Shown: positions 1 through 9,057 of the stretch, in pieces
Layout of the letters: the number at the start of each line of letters is the position of its first letter
Position numbering within the stretch: position 1 is the stretch's first letter
Source of the DNA: Enterococcus_D sp050529585
Lineage (GTDB): Bacteria; Bacillota; Bacilli; Lactobacillales; Enterococcaceae
Direction of reading: 5' to 3'
Assembly: GCF_050529585.1 (NCBI RefSeq)
Contig: NZ_CP172882.1
Coordinates: 3,038,001 to 3,102,000 of the forward strand
Length of the DNA stretch: 64,000 nucleotides
The notes under the pieces: generated by a model
The model's database searches: none
Seen by the model: the letters and a program-made list of their open reading frames with translations, nothing else
What the model was told of the DNA's origin: nothing
Position numbers and translations under genes: made by a program

Positions 1-72
1 CGTTTTTAATTTTTCTAACGTACCAGCGGGTGCTAAGACTTCTGGTCGTTTCAATGCTTGTTTGACTGTCAT
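1..72 (-). CDS. trhP2: U32 peptidase-family protein TrhP2-like (partial, start only)
   Basis: Only the first 24 codons are inside the window; the gene runs off the left edge. The start (MTVKQALKRPEVLAPAGTLE) has the RPEVLAPAG motif typical of the N-terminus of long U32 proteins such as B. subtilis YrrO. An AAGGAG ribosome site lies 8 bases before the ATG. It follows the shorter U32 gene by 13 bases, the yrrN-yrrO order. In that pair the proteins take part in prephenate-dependent hydroxylation of tRNA uridine 34. Function is inferred from family and context; most of the protein is not visible. Confidence 0.75.
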   Translation of the reverse strand, partial: MTVKQALKRPEVLAPAGTLEKLKT

Positions 73-85
73 TTCTGCTTGCTCC

Positions 86-1006
86 TTACTTGATATCATC
101 GGGATCAATAAAATAAAACCCGGTATCCAACCCACGATTTTCTGGGTGATGTGCTTGGACTTGCGTACTGAAAGCTAGGGCGTCGTCTGCCGCTAATTGT
201 CCTGCTTCAATGGCTGCTTTTGCTTGTGCAAATAAGGCAGCGATCTCGACAAAGGCTGTTCCTCGCGTATAAAGACCGTCTAACTTCCACGTATGATACC
301 CATGTTCTGCTAATTCTGGCAATTGCGCCATCAAATTAAGATCGTTATTGGCAAAGATATGGGTGCCATGGCTATCTTCATAGATCGAATAATGGGTCTC
401 TTCTTTTTTTGGCTCAGATAGGAATAAACCGCGATCATGGTCTTTTTCTTCTGTTTGCTGGGTATAGTTAAAATAATTTTGCAGTAATGGCCGTTTCGAC
501 TGATGGATACACGTTGCACCATAGACCAATACTTCCACCGGAATATTGACTTGCGGAGCCAAAACTTTCATTTCACCAAAAGGTACTTCTCTGGCTAACA
601 CCGCACCAGCCGCACCCTTTCTGCCCCAAAAATTGATTTGGCGCGCACTAGTGACTAAGGTTTCACCAGCATAAATAAATGGCAATGCACACTCAGGATT
701 CTGCTGCATGCGGTAAATGATGCCTGGATCACCGATGGCAATTTGATCTGCTTGCTGTGCACGTAAAAAACGTAAATATTCAGGAATTTGGGTCATTTTT
801 TCTGGATGCATGATGCCATTGACGGCAATTGTGACTTTCTTTCCCGCTTGATGGGCCATTTGGATCAATGTCGCTTGTTCTTTTCGAGAAAACGAAGCGG
901 GTAACCGTAAGCCAAATGTTTCTTCTCCGAAAAATAAAGTATCGATATAGGGCATAAGTGCCGTCGCTTGTTCGATCGATTCGACCGTTGCAATAATTTC
1001 GACCAT
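86..1006 (-). CDS. trhP1: U32 peptidase-family tRNA hydroxylation protein TrhP1-like
   Basis: 306-residue member of peptidase family U32, the short form found in Firmicutes (B. subtilis YrrN is about the same length). The U32 signature lies around residues 157-172 (VEVLVYGATCIHQSKR) with Cys166. Despite the family name, the YrrN/YrrO pair is reported to act in 5-hydroxyuridine formation at position 34 of tRNA rather than in proteolysis. The ATG has a strong AAAGGAGG site 7 bases upstream. A promoter lies 28-56 bases upstream and a longer U32 gene follows 13 bases downstream, so the two form an operon. The assignment to TrhP1 rests on length and pairing. Confidence 0.8.
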   Translation of the reverse strand: MVEIIATVESIEQATALMPYIDTLFFGEETFGLRLPASFSRKEQATLIQMAHQAGKKVTIAVNGIMHPEKMTQIPEYLRFLRAQQADQIAIGDPGIIYRMQQNPECALPFIYAGETLVTSARQINFWGRKGAAGAVLAREVPFGEMKVLAPQVNIPVEVLVYGATCIHQSKRPLLQNYFNYTQQTEEKDHDRGLFLSEPKKEETHYSIYEDSHGTHIFANNDLNLMAQLPELAEHGYHTWKLDGLYTRGTAFVEIAALFAQAKAAIEAGQLAADDALAFSTQVQAHHPENRGLDTGFYFIDPDDIK

Positions 1007-1033
1007 AGTGCTCCTCCTTTTTTCAACTCATTC

Positions 1034-1062
1034 ATAGTATCACATAGACCGCTCATTTCCAA
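1034..1062 (-). promoter_or_regulatory. Probable sigma-A promoter of trhP1-trhP2
   Basis: On the minus strand TTGGAA (1057-1062) and TACTAT (1034-1039) are separated by 17 bases. They sit just upstream of the trhP1 ribosome site. The rest of 1063-1206 shows no gene; it contains only a short inverted repeat TGAAT-GTTC-ATTCA near 1150. Confidence 0.55.
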
Positions 1063-1206
1063 TACTTCATCCTATTCTTTCTTTCACGAAAAAAGAGACA
1101 AACACTGCTAAGATACTGATATAAACAGCTTTACCATCTTTTTATTTTGTGAATGTTCATTCATGATCAGTCCGATTCGATTGCTACTGATTGTACATAA
1201 CAGGTG

Positions 1207-1254
1207 AAAAAAACACAAATAACAAAGGGACAAAAGTGCCTTGATTATTTGTGT
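1207..1254 (-). terminator. Rho-independent terminator of the small membrane protein gene
   Basis: Minus-strand stem ACACAAATAA...TTATTTGTGT with an internal CAAGG/CCTTG pairing, followed by seven T. It lies 11 bases after the stop codon of the gene at 1266-1598. Confidence 0.8.
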
Positions 1255-1265
1255 CTATCACTTAT

Positions 1266-1598
1266 TCAGACTGGCAGTGGTAAATGAATCAGATAAAGTT
1301 CTGCTATCAATATTACAATACAGGTCAACAAGATCAAATTTTCTCTTCGATCATGGTTAGGATATAGGGATTCTGCTGATTTTGGACGGTCCTTGATGGT
1401 GCCGTGGCGCCATTTTCTTCTACTCAATGCGATGATAGCGCCAATGATCCAACAAATAAGACATAAGAAAAAAAGCTGTCCAAATAAATACAATTGTCTA
1501 GCTGCAACGAGGTACAGCAATAAATAATCGATAAACTTGATGACAAAAAGACTGATTCGTCTCACTTTACGTCCGTAATAAATGGCAGCATATCGCAT
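1266..1598 (-). CDS. Small membrane protein of unknown function
   Basis: 110 residues with the start taken at ATG 1598 (MRYAAIYYGRK), which has GGGGGAG 6-10 bases upstream; a longer reading from TTG 1616 would place that ribosome site inside the gene. Three hydrophobic stretches are visible at about residues 16-33, 41-58 and 88-106. Between them is a basic, probably cytoplasmic segment (RRKWRHGTIKDRPK). I do not recognise the family. It stands alone between its own promoter and terminator, downstream of clpC, so nothing in the context reveals its job. Confidence 0.6.
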   Translation of the reverse strand: MRYAAIYYGRKVRRISLFVIKFIDYLLLYLVAARQLYLFGQLFFLCLICWIIGAIIALSRRKWRHGTIKDRPKSAESLYPNHDRRENLILLTCIVILIAELYLIHLPLPV

Positions 1599-1657
1599 TG
1601 ATTTTCTCTCCCCCAAAAATGAATGGTGCGCTTTTATAGTATTTAATTAACCTATCA

Positions 1658-1686
1658 ATAATAGCGTACCATCAAAAACAGGTAAA
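1658..1686 (-). promoter_or_regulatory. Possible promoter of the small membrane protein gene
   Basis: TTTACC (1681-1686) and TATTAT (1658-1663) on the minus strand with a 17-base spacer, about 60 bases before the chosen start. The -35 element is weak. Confidence 0.4.
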
Positions 1687-1747
1687 CACAAGATATGTGC
1701 GAATATGATTTGATTCTTGTTTCTCTTGTCCTTATCATTTTTGGGAC

Positions 1748-1781
1748 AAAAAAAGAAGACAACAGGAATACTGCTGTCTTC
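1748..1781 (-). terminator. Terminator of ctsR-clpC
   Basis: Minus-strand hairpin GAAGACAGCAG / CTGTTGTCTTC followed by seven T, six bases after the clpC stop codon. Confidence 0.9.
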
Positions 1782-1786
1782 TGCTA

Positions 1787-4276
1787 TTACACTTGTTGCA
1801 ATACTTTGGCTTGTCCTTCTTTGACACTTAATGTGATCGTTCCTTTAGAAGCACCGATCGTCACTTTGTCACCTAAGTGAATTTGACCAGATAGCAATGC
1901 TTCGCTTAAACGATCTTCAACTTCTTTTTGCAATGCGCGTCGGATGGGACGGGCACCGTATTCCGGATCAAAACCGGCTTTGCCGATCACATCAATGGCA
2001 GATGGCGTGATTTTCAATTGGATATCTTGCGTTGCCAACCGTTTGATGATTGATTTGCTCATGATTTTGACGATCTCATGGATTTCACCTTCGCCTAGCG
2101 ATTGGAAGACCACGGTTTCATCCACCCGATTCAAGAATTCTGGTCGGAAAGCTTTCTTCAACTCTTCAAGGATCCGTTTTTGCATCGCTTGATGATCTTT
2201 CGTTAAATCAGTGACATTGAAGCCGACGCTTTTTTCTTCACGAATCGCTTGTGCCCCGATATTTGACGTCATGATCAAGATCGTATTGCGGAAATCGACT
2301 TTCCGTCCTTTGGCATCGGTCAAATGACCATCATCTAAGACTTGCAAGAGAATATTGAACACATCGGGATGGGCTTTTTCCACCTCATCCAGCAAAATCA
2401 CGGAATAGGGTTTGGAACGAATTTTTTCGGTCAATTGCCCGCCTTCATCGTAACCGACATACCCTGGCGGTGAACCAATCAAACGACTCGTACTATATTT
2501 CTCCATAAATTCAGACATATCGACCCGCACAAGAGAATCTTCACTGCCAAACATTGCTTCTGCCAATGCTTTGGCCAATTCTGTTTTACCGACCCCGGTT
2601 GGTCCCAAGAACATGAAGGAGCCAATTGGGCGATTTGGATCTTTTAGACCACTTCTAGCACGGCGAATCGATCGCGCAACAGCTTTGACGGCTTCTTCTT
2701 GACCTACGAGACGTTGATGCAAGATTTTTTCAAGATCTAATAAGCGTTCGCTTTCTTTTTTCTCCATTTGCTGCAGCGGTACGCCGGTCCATTGGGACAC
2801 GACAGAGGCTACATCTTCAGAAGTGACACTATCTGCGTAGCCCGAAGCTTCTTTGACCTCCATGAAGGCCACTTCAGTCAATTGCTGGGTCAATTTTTTC
2901 TCTTTGATTCTTAAACGGGCAGCTGCTTCAAAGTCTTGTTGACGAATGGCTGCTTCTTTTTCTTCGATCAGATTGGCAATATCCGTTTGTAATTCAACCA
3001 ATTCAGAACTTTCATCTGTCCGATCCAAACGAACTTTGGCTGCCGATTCATCCATCAAATCGATGGCTTTATCTGGTAATTGACGGGAATTGATATAGCG
3101 CACAGACAATTGGACCGCTGCATGCAATGCATCATCAGAAATTTCGACACCATGGTGTTCTTCATAACGTGGACGTAGGCCGCGCAAGATTTCTTCTGCT
3201 TCTTCAGGTGTCGGTTCATCGACTTGAACACGGGCAAAACGCCGTTCCAAAGCAGAATCTTTTTCGATATATTTTTGATATTCATCTAATGTGGTTGCAC
3301 CGATGGTTTGCAGTTCCCCACGAGCCAATGCTGGTTTCAAGATGTTTGAGGCATCGATGGCACCTTCTGCGCCACCCGCACCAATCAAGGTATGCAATTC
3401 ATCGATAAATAGGATGATTTGTCCATCTTGATAGATTTCATCAATGATTTTCTTCATGCGGTCTTCGAACTCGCCACGGTATTTGGTGCCTGCTACCAAT
3501 GCACCCATGTCTAACATCATCAAGCGTTTATTCTGCATATCTTCAGGTACTTCGCCGTTGATGATTTTTTGTGCCAATCCTTCAGCAATAGCGGTTTTAC
3601 CGACACCGGGTTCCCCTACCAATACAGGATTGTTTTTGGTGCGGCGGCTCAATATTTGAATCAAGCGTTTGACTTCTTTGGCACGGCCTACTACTGGGTC
3701 TAAGCGTTTTTCCCGGGCCAATTTGGTCAAATCTCTTGCCAGTGAATCCAAGGTTGGTGTTCCTTGCGGTTGTGCTTTGCCTTGTGCTGGGCGACGACGA
3801 CCAGCTGCACCTTTTTTGGCTTCATTAAAGCCCATTTTTTTCTTCAATAATTGACGCATTTTGGCCAAACTTAAGCCGAGATTCAGCATGATCCGAGAGG
3901 CCAAGATATCTTCATCTCTCAATAGACCGAGCAATAAGTGCTCTGTACCGATCTGGGGTGCACCTAAACGCTTTGCTTCATCACCGGCGTAAGCAAAAGT
4001 ATGTTTTGCTCGTGGTGAATAGGCCAAATAAGCATTCTCTGGATAATGGCGTACGGTGCCGTAACCGGTCAAGTGTTCGATTTCTTCACGTATATCATTT
4101 TCCGTGATATTCATTTCCCTCAAGGTTTTGCCGGCGATGCCATTTTGTTCAATGACTAAGGCAAGCAAGATGTGTTCTGAACCAACGGCTTGGTGCTTAA
4201 AGTATTTCGCTTCTTCTTGCGCAATCGCCAAAACGGCTTTCGCGCGTTGGGTGAATAGTTCATCCATCTCTTTCAC
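1787..4276 (-). CDS. clpC: ATP-dependent Clp protease ATPase subunit ClpC
   Basis: 829-residue Hsp100 unfoldase that feeds substrates to ClpP and also works as a disaggregase. Domain order: double Clp-N repeat (residues about 1-145), first AAA+ module with Walker A GEPGVGKT at 221-228 and Walker B ILFIDE near 288-293, a UVR/coiled middle region near 435-470, and second AAA+ module with Walker A GPTGVGKT at 558-565. Length is normal for ClpC. It overlaps the end of ctsR by 4 bases and is co-transcribed with it under CtsR repression. In Bacillus the operon also holds mcsA and mcsB between these genes; here they are absent. Confidence 0.97.
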   Translation of the reverse strand: MKEMDELFTQRAKAVLAIAQEEAKYFKHQAVGSEHILLALVIEQNGIAGKTLREMNITENDIREEIEHLTGYGTVRHYPENAYLAYSPRAKHTFAYAGDEAKRLGAPQIGTEHLLLGLLRDEDILASRIMLNLGLSLAKMRQLLKKKMGFNEAKKGAAGRRRPAQGKAQPQGTPTLDSLARDLTKLAREKRLDPVVGRAKEVKRLIQILSRRTKNNPVLVGEPGVGKTAIAEGLAQKIINGEVPEDMQNKRLMMLDMGALVAGTKYRGEFEDRMKKIIDEIYQDGQIILFIDELHTLIGAGGAEGAIDASNILKPALARGELQTIGATTLDEYQKYIEKDSALERRFARVQVDEPTPEEAEEILRGLRPRYEEHHGVEISDDALHAAVQLSVRYINSRQLPDKAIDLMDESAAKVRLDRTDESSELVELQTDIANLIEEKEAAIRQQDFEAAARLRIKEKKLTQQLTEVAFMEVKEASGYADSVTSEDVASVVSQWTGVPLQQMEKKESERLLDLEKILHQRLVGQEEAVKAVARSIRRARSGLKDPNRPIGSFMFLGPTGVGKTELAKALAEAMFGSEDSLVRVDMSEFMEKYSTSRLIGSPPGYVGYDEGGQLTEKIRSKPYSVILLDEVEKAHPDVFNILLQVLDDGHLTDAKGRKVDFRNTILIMTSNIGAQAIREEKSVGFNVTDLTKDHQAMQKRILEELKKAFRPEFLNRVDETVVFQSLGEGEIHEIVKIMSKSIIKRLATQDIQLKITPSAIDVIGKAGFDPEYGARPIRRALQKEVEDRLSEALLSGQIHLGDKVTIGASKGTITLSVKEGQAKVLQQV

Positions 4277-4740
4277 TTCCTGTCTTCGTAACTTAATCGT
4301 TCTAGTATTGCGTGGAGCAAGTCTGCTCGTGTTCTATTTTCATAAGGAGAACGTCCTAGAACTGCTTTCGCGATGACCGTCAATAGTAGATTGCCTTCTC
4401 GCTTGGACAGGATTCCTTCCTCATACAGTTTTTGAATAATCGCATAGGCATCTTTTTCCGAAATGGTTTCATCGAATAATTGATTGATTTCTTTTAAGTA
4501 GTGATGGCTATCCGTGATTTTGACTTTTTCGATCCGAATGTATCCGCCCCCGCCTCGTTTGCTTTCAACGGTATAACCACGCTGAACGGTGAAACGGGTA
4601 TTGATGACATAGTTTATTTGTGAAGGCACACAGTTGAAAAGGTTGGCCATTTCTGCACGGCGAATTTCGATAGTCTCGCTGTCTTCAAGGATTTTTTTCA
4701 AGTACGCCTCAATCAAATCGGAAGTGTTATGATGACTCAA
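4273..4740 (-). CDS. ctsR: Class III heat-shock repressor CtsR
   Basis: 155-residue dimeric winged-helix repressor of clp genes. The N-terminal helix-turn-helix covers about residues 25-50. The DNA-contacting glycine-rich wing RGGGGYIRI is at 62-70; this loop is the temperature-sensing element in Bacillus CtsR. The start is TTG, supported by GGGAGGG eight bases upstream. The gene is first in a two-gene operon with clpC and carries a CtsR operator between its own promoter and ribosome site, so it is autoregulated. Since McsA and McsB are not encoded beside it, inactivation on heating probably relies on the wing itself. Confidence 0.96.
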   Translation of the reverse strand: MSHHNTSDLIEAYLKKILEDSETIEIRRAEMANLFNCVPSQINYVINTRFTVQRGYTVESKRGGGGYIRIEKVKITDSHHYLKEINQLFDETISEKDAYAIIQKLYEEGILSKREGNLLLTVIAKAVLGRSPYENRTRADLLHAILERLSYEDRK

Positions 4741-4753
4741 TTCATTTCCCTCC

Positions 4754-4770
4754 CTTGACTAATTCTGACC
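4754..4770 (-). promoter_or_regulatory. CtsR operator
   Basis: Minus-strand tandem heptads GGTCAGA-ATT-AGTCAAG match the CtsR consensus RGTCAAA-NAN-RGTCAAA in 12 of 14 repeat positions. The site lies just downstream of the -10 box, over the expected transcription start. Confidence 0.8.
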
Positions 4771-4773
4771 TTC

Positions 4774-4801
4774 ATTATACCCAAATTTAAGACAGTTGCA
4801 A
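4774..4801 (-). promoter_or_regulatory. Sigma-A promoter of ctsR-clpC
   Basis: TTGCAA (4796-4801) and a perfect TATAAT (4774-4779) on the minus strand, 16 bases apart, directly upstream of the CtsR operator. Confidence 0.8.
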
Positions 4802-4884
4802 AGACGTACGCTTACCCAAAGGCATTTACTAAAGGAATTTTTAAAATCAGACACTGAATGGCTCTTTTTTTTCGTCTGACCAAC

Positions 4885-4938
4885 CAAAAAACGCCAATCG
4901 ACATGTGGGATAACCATCCCGCTGTCGACTTGACGTTT
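4885..4938 (-). terminator. Terminator after the PASTA kinase gene
   Basis: Long minus-strand hairpin (about 22-base arms, loop GGTT, a few mismatches) ending in a T run at 4885-4891. It closes the transcription unit that ends with prkC. Confidence 0.88.
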
Positions 4939-4964
4939 CTAAAAAAGCTTCACTCACATAGACA

Positions 4965-6947
4965 TTAATCACTATCAGATTCAGTCGAACTTGTCGATGG
5001 TTCTGTTGTGGTCTCTGAATTCGTCGTAGTGCTGCTTGATTCTTCTGGTTTGGGTCCTTTTGATAAGGTGACTGTCACTGTCGATCCGACCGCGACAGAC
5101 GTACCGGCCCCTGGAGAAACGTTGGTTACTTGACCGGCTGGCGTGTCGCTGTAATCTGATGCTTCTTCGATTTCATAGAGCAAACCCGCTTCATTCAAGT
5201 CCGCTTCGGCATCGGCTTGTGTTTTGCCAACGATTCTTGGCACATTGACCATTTCCTGTCCACTGCTGATCGTTATGGTGATCGACGTTCTTGAAGCAAT
5301 CACTTCCCCACCTGCTTCGGGTGCTTGCGCAATCACGGTACCTGAGGGTTGATCACTGGTTGCAGAAACGACCGTGATCTGATCGGCACTCACGCCCTTA
5401 GATGTCAGGTCAGCTCTTACAGCAGCTTCGGTCATGCCATAGTAATTGTCCATTTCAAAAGAGGCTGGTCCACTGCTGACAACGAAGCTGACAGTATCTT
5501 CTTTTGGCGACACTTCTTCATCTTCTGCCGGCGATTGGCTGATGATATCCCCTTCAGCAATTTCTTCATCCGACTTGGTCTCTGAATTGATTTGATCTTC
5601 AGAAAAGCCCAATTTGATCAACTCTTCTTTGACATCTTCAAAGGTTTGACCAGTATAGTCTTTGAAGGCAATCTTTTCGGTACCGCTGCTGATATAGAGT
5701 GTTACAGTCGCATTTCTTTTGACCTCATTGCCCGCTGGCGGATCGGTTTTGACGACTTGGCCTGCTTCGATCTCATCATCGGCGATCTCTTCAACATCAG
5801 CAGCAACTTGCAAGCCTGCATCTGTCAGCGTTGCTCGGGCAGTTGCCTCAGTATCCCCACTGACATCTGGAATCGCTACATCTCCGCGGCCACCGCCAAA
5901 CAGGAAGTACCCGCCGATCCCTAGCATCGCTGCCACCACCAAGATTGGGAAAATCAGCCACCATTTGCGTTTTTTCTTTTTCGGTTTGTCTGTGGTTTGC
6001 TCCTCAGGGACTTCAGCTGGTTCTGTGTCGACTGGTGCAGCGATCGCTGTTTCTTCGATTGGTGTGATCGCCCGTGTTTCATCCATCAATGCATGTGGTG
6101 TCCATTTGGGCTCATTCAAACGATCCGGTGACAAGACAGTCGCCAAGTCTTCCCGCATTTCATCTGCCGTCTTATAGCGATCAGCTGGTTCCTTCGCGGT
6201 AGCCTTCAATACAACATTTTCGATCGATTGGGGAACGTTCTTGTCATAGATCCGAATCGATGGCATATCATCTTGAAAATGTTTCAAGGCAATCGTTACC
6301 GCTGATTCACCATCGAAAGGAACTTTACCCGTCAACATCTCATAAAGAATGATCCCGATGGCATAAATATCCGATTGATTGGTAGCCATACTTCCCCGGG
6401 CTTGTTCTGGTGACAAATAATGCACCGAGCCAAGCATCGAGTTGGTTTGCGTGATCGATGTTTCTGATAACGCAATGGCGATCCCAAAATCGGTGATCTT
6501 CACAACGCCTTCTTCATTGATCAAAATATTTTGCGGTTTCAAATCTCTATGGATGATTCGGTGCTGATGGGCCAACGCAACTGCCGAAAGCACTTGTTGA
6601 ATGATATCGACAACTTGCAAATAAGGAACTGGATAATGGGTTTGGATATAGCGTTTTAGATCCATTCCTTTGACATATTCCATCACCAAAAATTGCATTC
6701 CATCTTCTTCACCCACATCATAGACAGTGACGATATTCGGATGAACCAACTCAGTAGCTGCCAAGGCTTCTCGTTGAAAGCGGCGAATGGCGCTTTGATC
6801 ATTTTGAAAGTCAAAACGCAAGACTTTGATTGCGACTTCACGGTCTAAAATCAAGTCGTGGGCCAAAAAGACATTGGCCATACCACCACTGCCGATGTTA
6901 CCGATGATTTTGTATCGGCCATTGATTTTCTTGCCAATTTCTATCAT
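4965..6947 (-). CDS. prkC: PASTA-domain Ser/Thr protein kinase (PrkC/IreK/Stk)
   Basis: 660-residue membrane kinase that senses cell-wall fragments or lipid II and phosphorylates envelope regulators. The kinase domain is N-terminal: Gly loop GSGGMANVF at 19-27, catalytic Lys41, HRDLKPQN at 133-140, DFG at 153-155, activation-loop threonines near 165-167. A Lys-rich stop precedes one transmembrane helix at about 329-350. Four extracellular PASTA repeats follow (about 358-422, 427-492, 498-563, 568-631) and a Ser/Thr/Glu-rich tail. It overlaps its cognate phosphatase gene by 4 bases. In E. faecalis the orthologue IreK drives intrinsic cephalosporin resistance and acts on CroS; a CroRS-like pair is also in this window. 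Confidence 0.96.
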   Translation of the reverse strand: MIEIGKKINGRYKIIGNIGSGGMANVFLAHDLILDREVAIKVLRFDFQNDQSAIRRFQREALAATELVHPNIVTVYDVGEEDGMQFLVMEYVKGMDLKRYIQTHYPVPYLQVVDIIQQVLSAVALAHQHRIIHRDLKPQNILINEEGVVKITDFGIAIALSETSITQTNSMLGSVHYLSPEQARGSMATNQSDIYAIGIILYEMLTGKVPFDGESAVTIALKHFQDDMPSIRIYDKNVPQSIENVVLKATAKEPADRYKTADEMREDLATVLSPDRLNEPKWTPHALMDETRAITPIEETAIAAPVDTEPAEVPEEQTTDKPKKKKRKWWLIFPILVVAAMLGIGGYFLFGGGRGDVAIPDVSGDTEATARATLTDAGLQVAADVEEIADDEIEAGQVVKTDPPAGNEVKRNATVTLYISSGTEKIAFKDYTGQTFEDVKEELIKLGFSEDQINSETKSDEEIAEGDIISQSPAEDEEVSPKEDTVSFVVSSGPASFEMDNYYGMTEAAVRADLTSKGVSADQITVVSATSDQPSGTVIAQAPEAGGEVIASRTSITITISSGQEMVNVPRIVGKTQADAEADLNEAGLLYEIEEASDYSDTPAGQVTNVSPGAGTSVAVGSTVTVTLSKGPKPEESSSTTTNSETTTEPSTSSTESDSD

Positions 6948-7684
6948 AGGCTCTCTCCTCCGACTTTGATCAGCAATACGGTAATATTGTCCACGCCGCC
7001 TCTAGCATTGGCTTGGTCGATCAATTGTTGGACAGCTTCTTCTAATGCAGATGTTTGTTCGATCGTTTCCGCAATCTCTTGATCAGAAACCATATTGGTC
7101 AGGCCATCAGAACAAATCAACAGATAGTCTTGTTCGCCAAAGAAATGGATCGCCACGTCGACTTCCACTTCACTGGGCATGCCGACAGAGCGGGTCAAGA
7201 CATTCTTTCTTGGGTGATTCAACGCCATTTCAGCCGTGATCTGGCCTGATTTGACGAGCTCGTTGACCAATGAATGGTCTTCTGTGATTTGTGTCAGTGT
7301 ATGATTGCGCAACAAATACGCACGGCTGTCTCCCACATTAGCGATCGTAAATTGGTCGCCAAATAGGGCAACGGCAATGATTGTTGTGCCCATTCCGCTA
7401 AGCTCTTCTTGGGTTTGGCCTTTTTGATAAATCACTTGGCTTTCTTGTTGAATCTTTTGGATCAGCCATTGGGCAGTCTTTTCACTATCGGTCAGGGTCG
7501 TTTGTTCCCACGCTGTACCGATTTCACTGACTGCTTGTCGGCTCGCCACATCGCCAGCACGATGGCCGCCCATGCCATCTGCCAGCAACGCCAATGTGAT
7601 ATTGGCTTTATTGACATAGGTTGCTGCAAAGTCTTGGTTCGTGTTGCGGCGTTTACCGACATCTGATTGAAAACGTATCTCCAA
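6944..7684 (-). CDS. stp: PP2C-family Ser/Thr phosphatase (Stp/IreP)
   Basis: 246-residue PPM phosphatase that reverses phosphorylation by the adjacent PASTA kinase. The metal-binding motifs are in order: RNTNQD near the N-terminus, LLADGMGGHRAGD, NVGDSRAYL, ICSDGLTNMV and GGVDNIT near the end. Length is standard. The start codon is TTG, supported by GAGGTG upstream, and the 3' end overlaps prkC (ATGA-type coupling). rsmB ends 14 bases upstream, so it is part of the priA-to-prkC string. Confidence 0.95.
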   Translation of the reverse strand: MEIRFQSDVGKRRNTNQDFAATYVNKANITLALLADGMGGHRAGDVASRQAVSEIGTAWEQTTLTDSEKTAQWLIQKIQQESQVIYQKGQTQEELSGMGTTIIAVALFGDQFTIANVGDSRAYLLRNHTLTQITEDHSLVNELVKSGQITAEMALNHPRKNVLTRSVGMPSEVEVDVAIHFFGEQDYLLICSDGLTNMVSDQEIAETIEQTSALEEAVQQLIDQANARGGVDNITVLLIKVGGESL

Positions 7685-7698
7685 TTTCTTTCACCTCG

Positions 7699-9057
7699 TT
7701 ACTTTTTGCGCAGACAACTGATAAAAAAGCCATCTGTCATAAAATCTTGCGGATAAATCGTCAATAAGCCTTCTTTGATCGATGAAGCGACAAGGGGGTC
7801 GACAGCGATCTCATGCAACTCAAATTCCGGGTGGTCGGCCAAAAAGCCTGCCACGACTTGTTGATTTTCTTCTGCAAGAATCGTACATGTGCTGTAAACC
7901 ATTATACCCGATTTCTTCAGCGTTGGGGCAACACTTTCCAAAATTGCCCGTTGAATGACTGGCAGGCGTGCAAAATCCGCTGCTGTCTTGTTATATTTGA
8001 TATCCGGTTTACGACGCATCAAGCCTAAACCAGAGCAAGGGGCATCGACTAAGATACGGTCAAAAGATTCCGCGGGGAATTCCTCTGCGACTTTTCGTGC
8101 ATCCAACACCCTCGCTTCAACCATCGATGCAACATCTAACCGCGTCGCATTTTGCTCGATCAGTTTTACTTTATGTGCATGGATATCCAGTGCAGTCACT
8201 TTGCCCCCAGCTTCTGCGGATAAGAAAGAAGCGATGTGGGTCGTTTTGCCTCCAGGTGCCGCACAAGCATCCAGTACTTTGTGATCAGGTGCGATCTGCA
8301 ATGCAGGGGCTACCAGCATTGAACTTTCATCTTGAATGGTCAGCAATCCTGATCGATACAATGACGAGCCCGCCAAAAAGCCTTTATCTGCTACGATGCC
8401 ATACGGCGAAATCTCACTTGGTCTGGCATCGATGCCTTCTTCTTGTAATTGGGCGATTGCCTCTTCTTGAGAGATTCGCTGTAAATCAATGCGGCCACTG
8501 GCATGGTTGGGTTCAAATAATGAATAACCCAATTCCCGTGTTTCATCGATGCCGATTTGATTTACCAAGCGTTCTGTCAGCCATTGCGGCATACTGATTT
8601 CAGTTGCCAAGCGTTTGATTGGTTTTTTGAGGACTTTGACTGCGGGTACGCCTTTTCTTTGGACATTGCGCAAAACACCATTGACGAATTTTCCTGTGCC
8701 AGGATTTCCTTTGGCTTTTGCTATCTCAACCGCTTCATGGATGATCGCATGGTCCGGTACTTTGTCTAAATACAGCAATTGATATAAGGACAGACGCAGC
8801 AACGTCTTGACCCATGTTTCTACTTTTTTGGCATCTTTGATGAAATGTTCTAGAAAAAAGTCGAGTAAGATTTGGCGACTAACTGTTCCATACACCAGCT
8901 CTGTCAATAGACGTCCATCTTTGTTGGTCAAACGCCCTTGATTGATCAATTCTCGTAACAAGAGATTGGAATAAGCGCCGCCTTTTTCGATCCGCAGCAA
9001 TGCCTCTAATGCAACGTAACGGACCGTATATTGTATATCTCCTACATCACGCTTCAT
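7699..9057 (-). CDS. rsmB: 16S rRNA m5C967 methyltransferase RsmB (Sun)
   Basis: 452-residue SAM-dependent RNA methyltransferase. An N-terminal NusB-like helical domain (about residues 1-150) precedes a Rossmann methyltransferase domain with the SAM loop LDACAAPGGKTTH. Two cysteine motifs are present, VDAPCSGLG (product release) and YSTCT (catalytic nucleophile). It overlaps the end of fmt by 11 bases, so translation is probably coupled. The fmt-rsmB-stp-prkC order is the usual Firmicutes arrangement. Confidence 0.95.
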   Translation of the reverse strand: MKRDVGDIQYTVRYVALEALLRIEKGGAYSNLLLRELINQGRLTNKDGRLLTELVYGTVSRQILLDFFLEHFIKDAKKVETWVKTLLRLSLYQLLYLDKVPDHAIIHEAVEIAKAKGNPGTGKFVNGVLRNVQRKGVPAVKVLKKPIKRLATEISMPQWLTERLVNQIGIDETRELGYSLFEPNHASGRIDLQRISQEEAIAQLQEEGIDARPSEISPYGIVADKGFLAGSSLYRSGLLTIQDESSMLVAPALQIAPDHKVLDACAAPGGKTTHIASFLSAEAGGKVTALDIHAHKVKLIEQNATRLDVASMVEARVLDARKVAEEFPAESFDRILVDAPCSGLGLMRRKPDIKYNKTAADFARLPVIQRAILESVAPTLKKSGIMVYSTCTILAEENQQVVAGFLADHPEFELHEIAVDPLVASSIKEGLLTIYPQDFMTDGFFISCLRKK

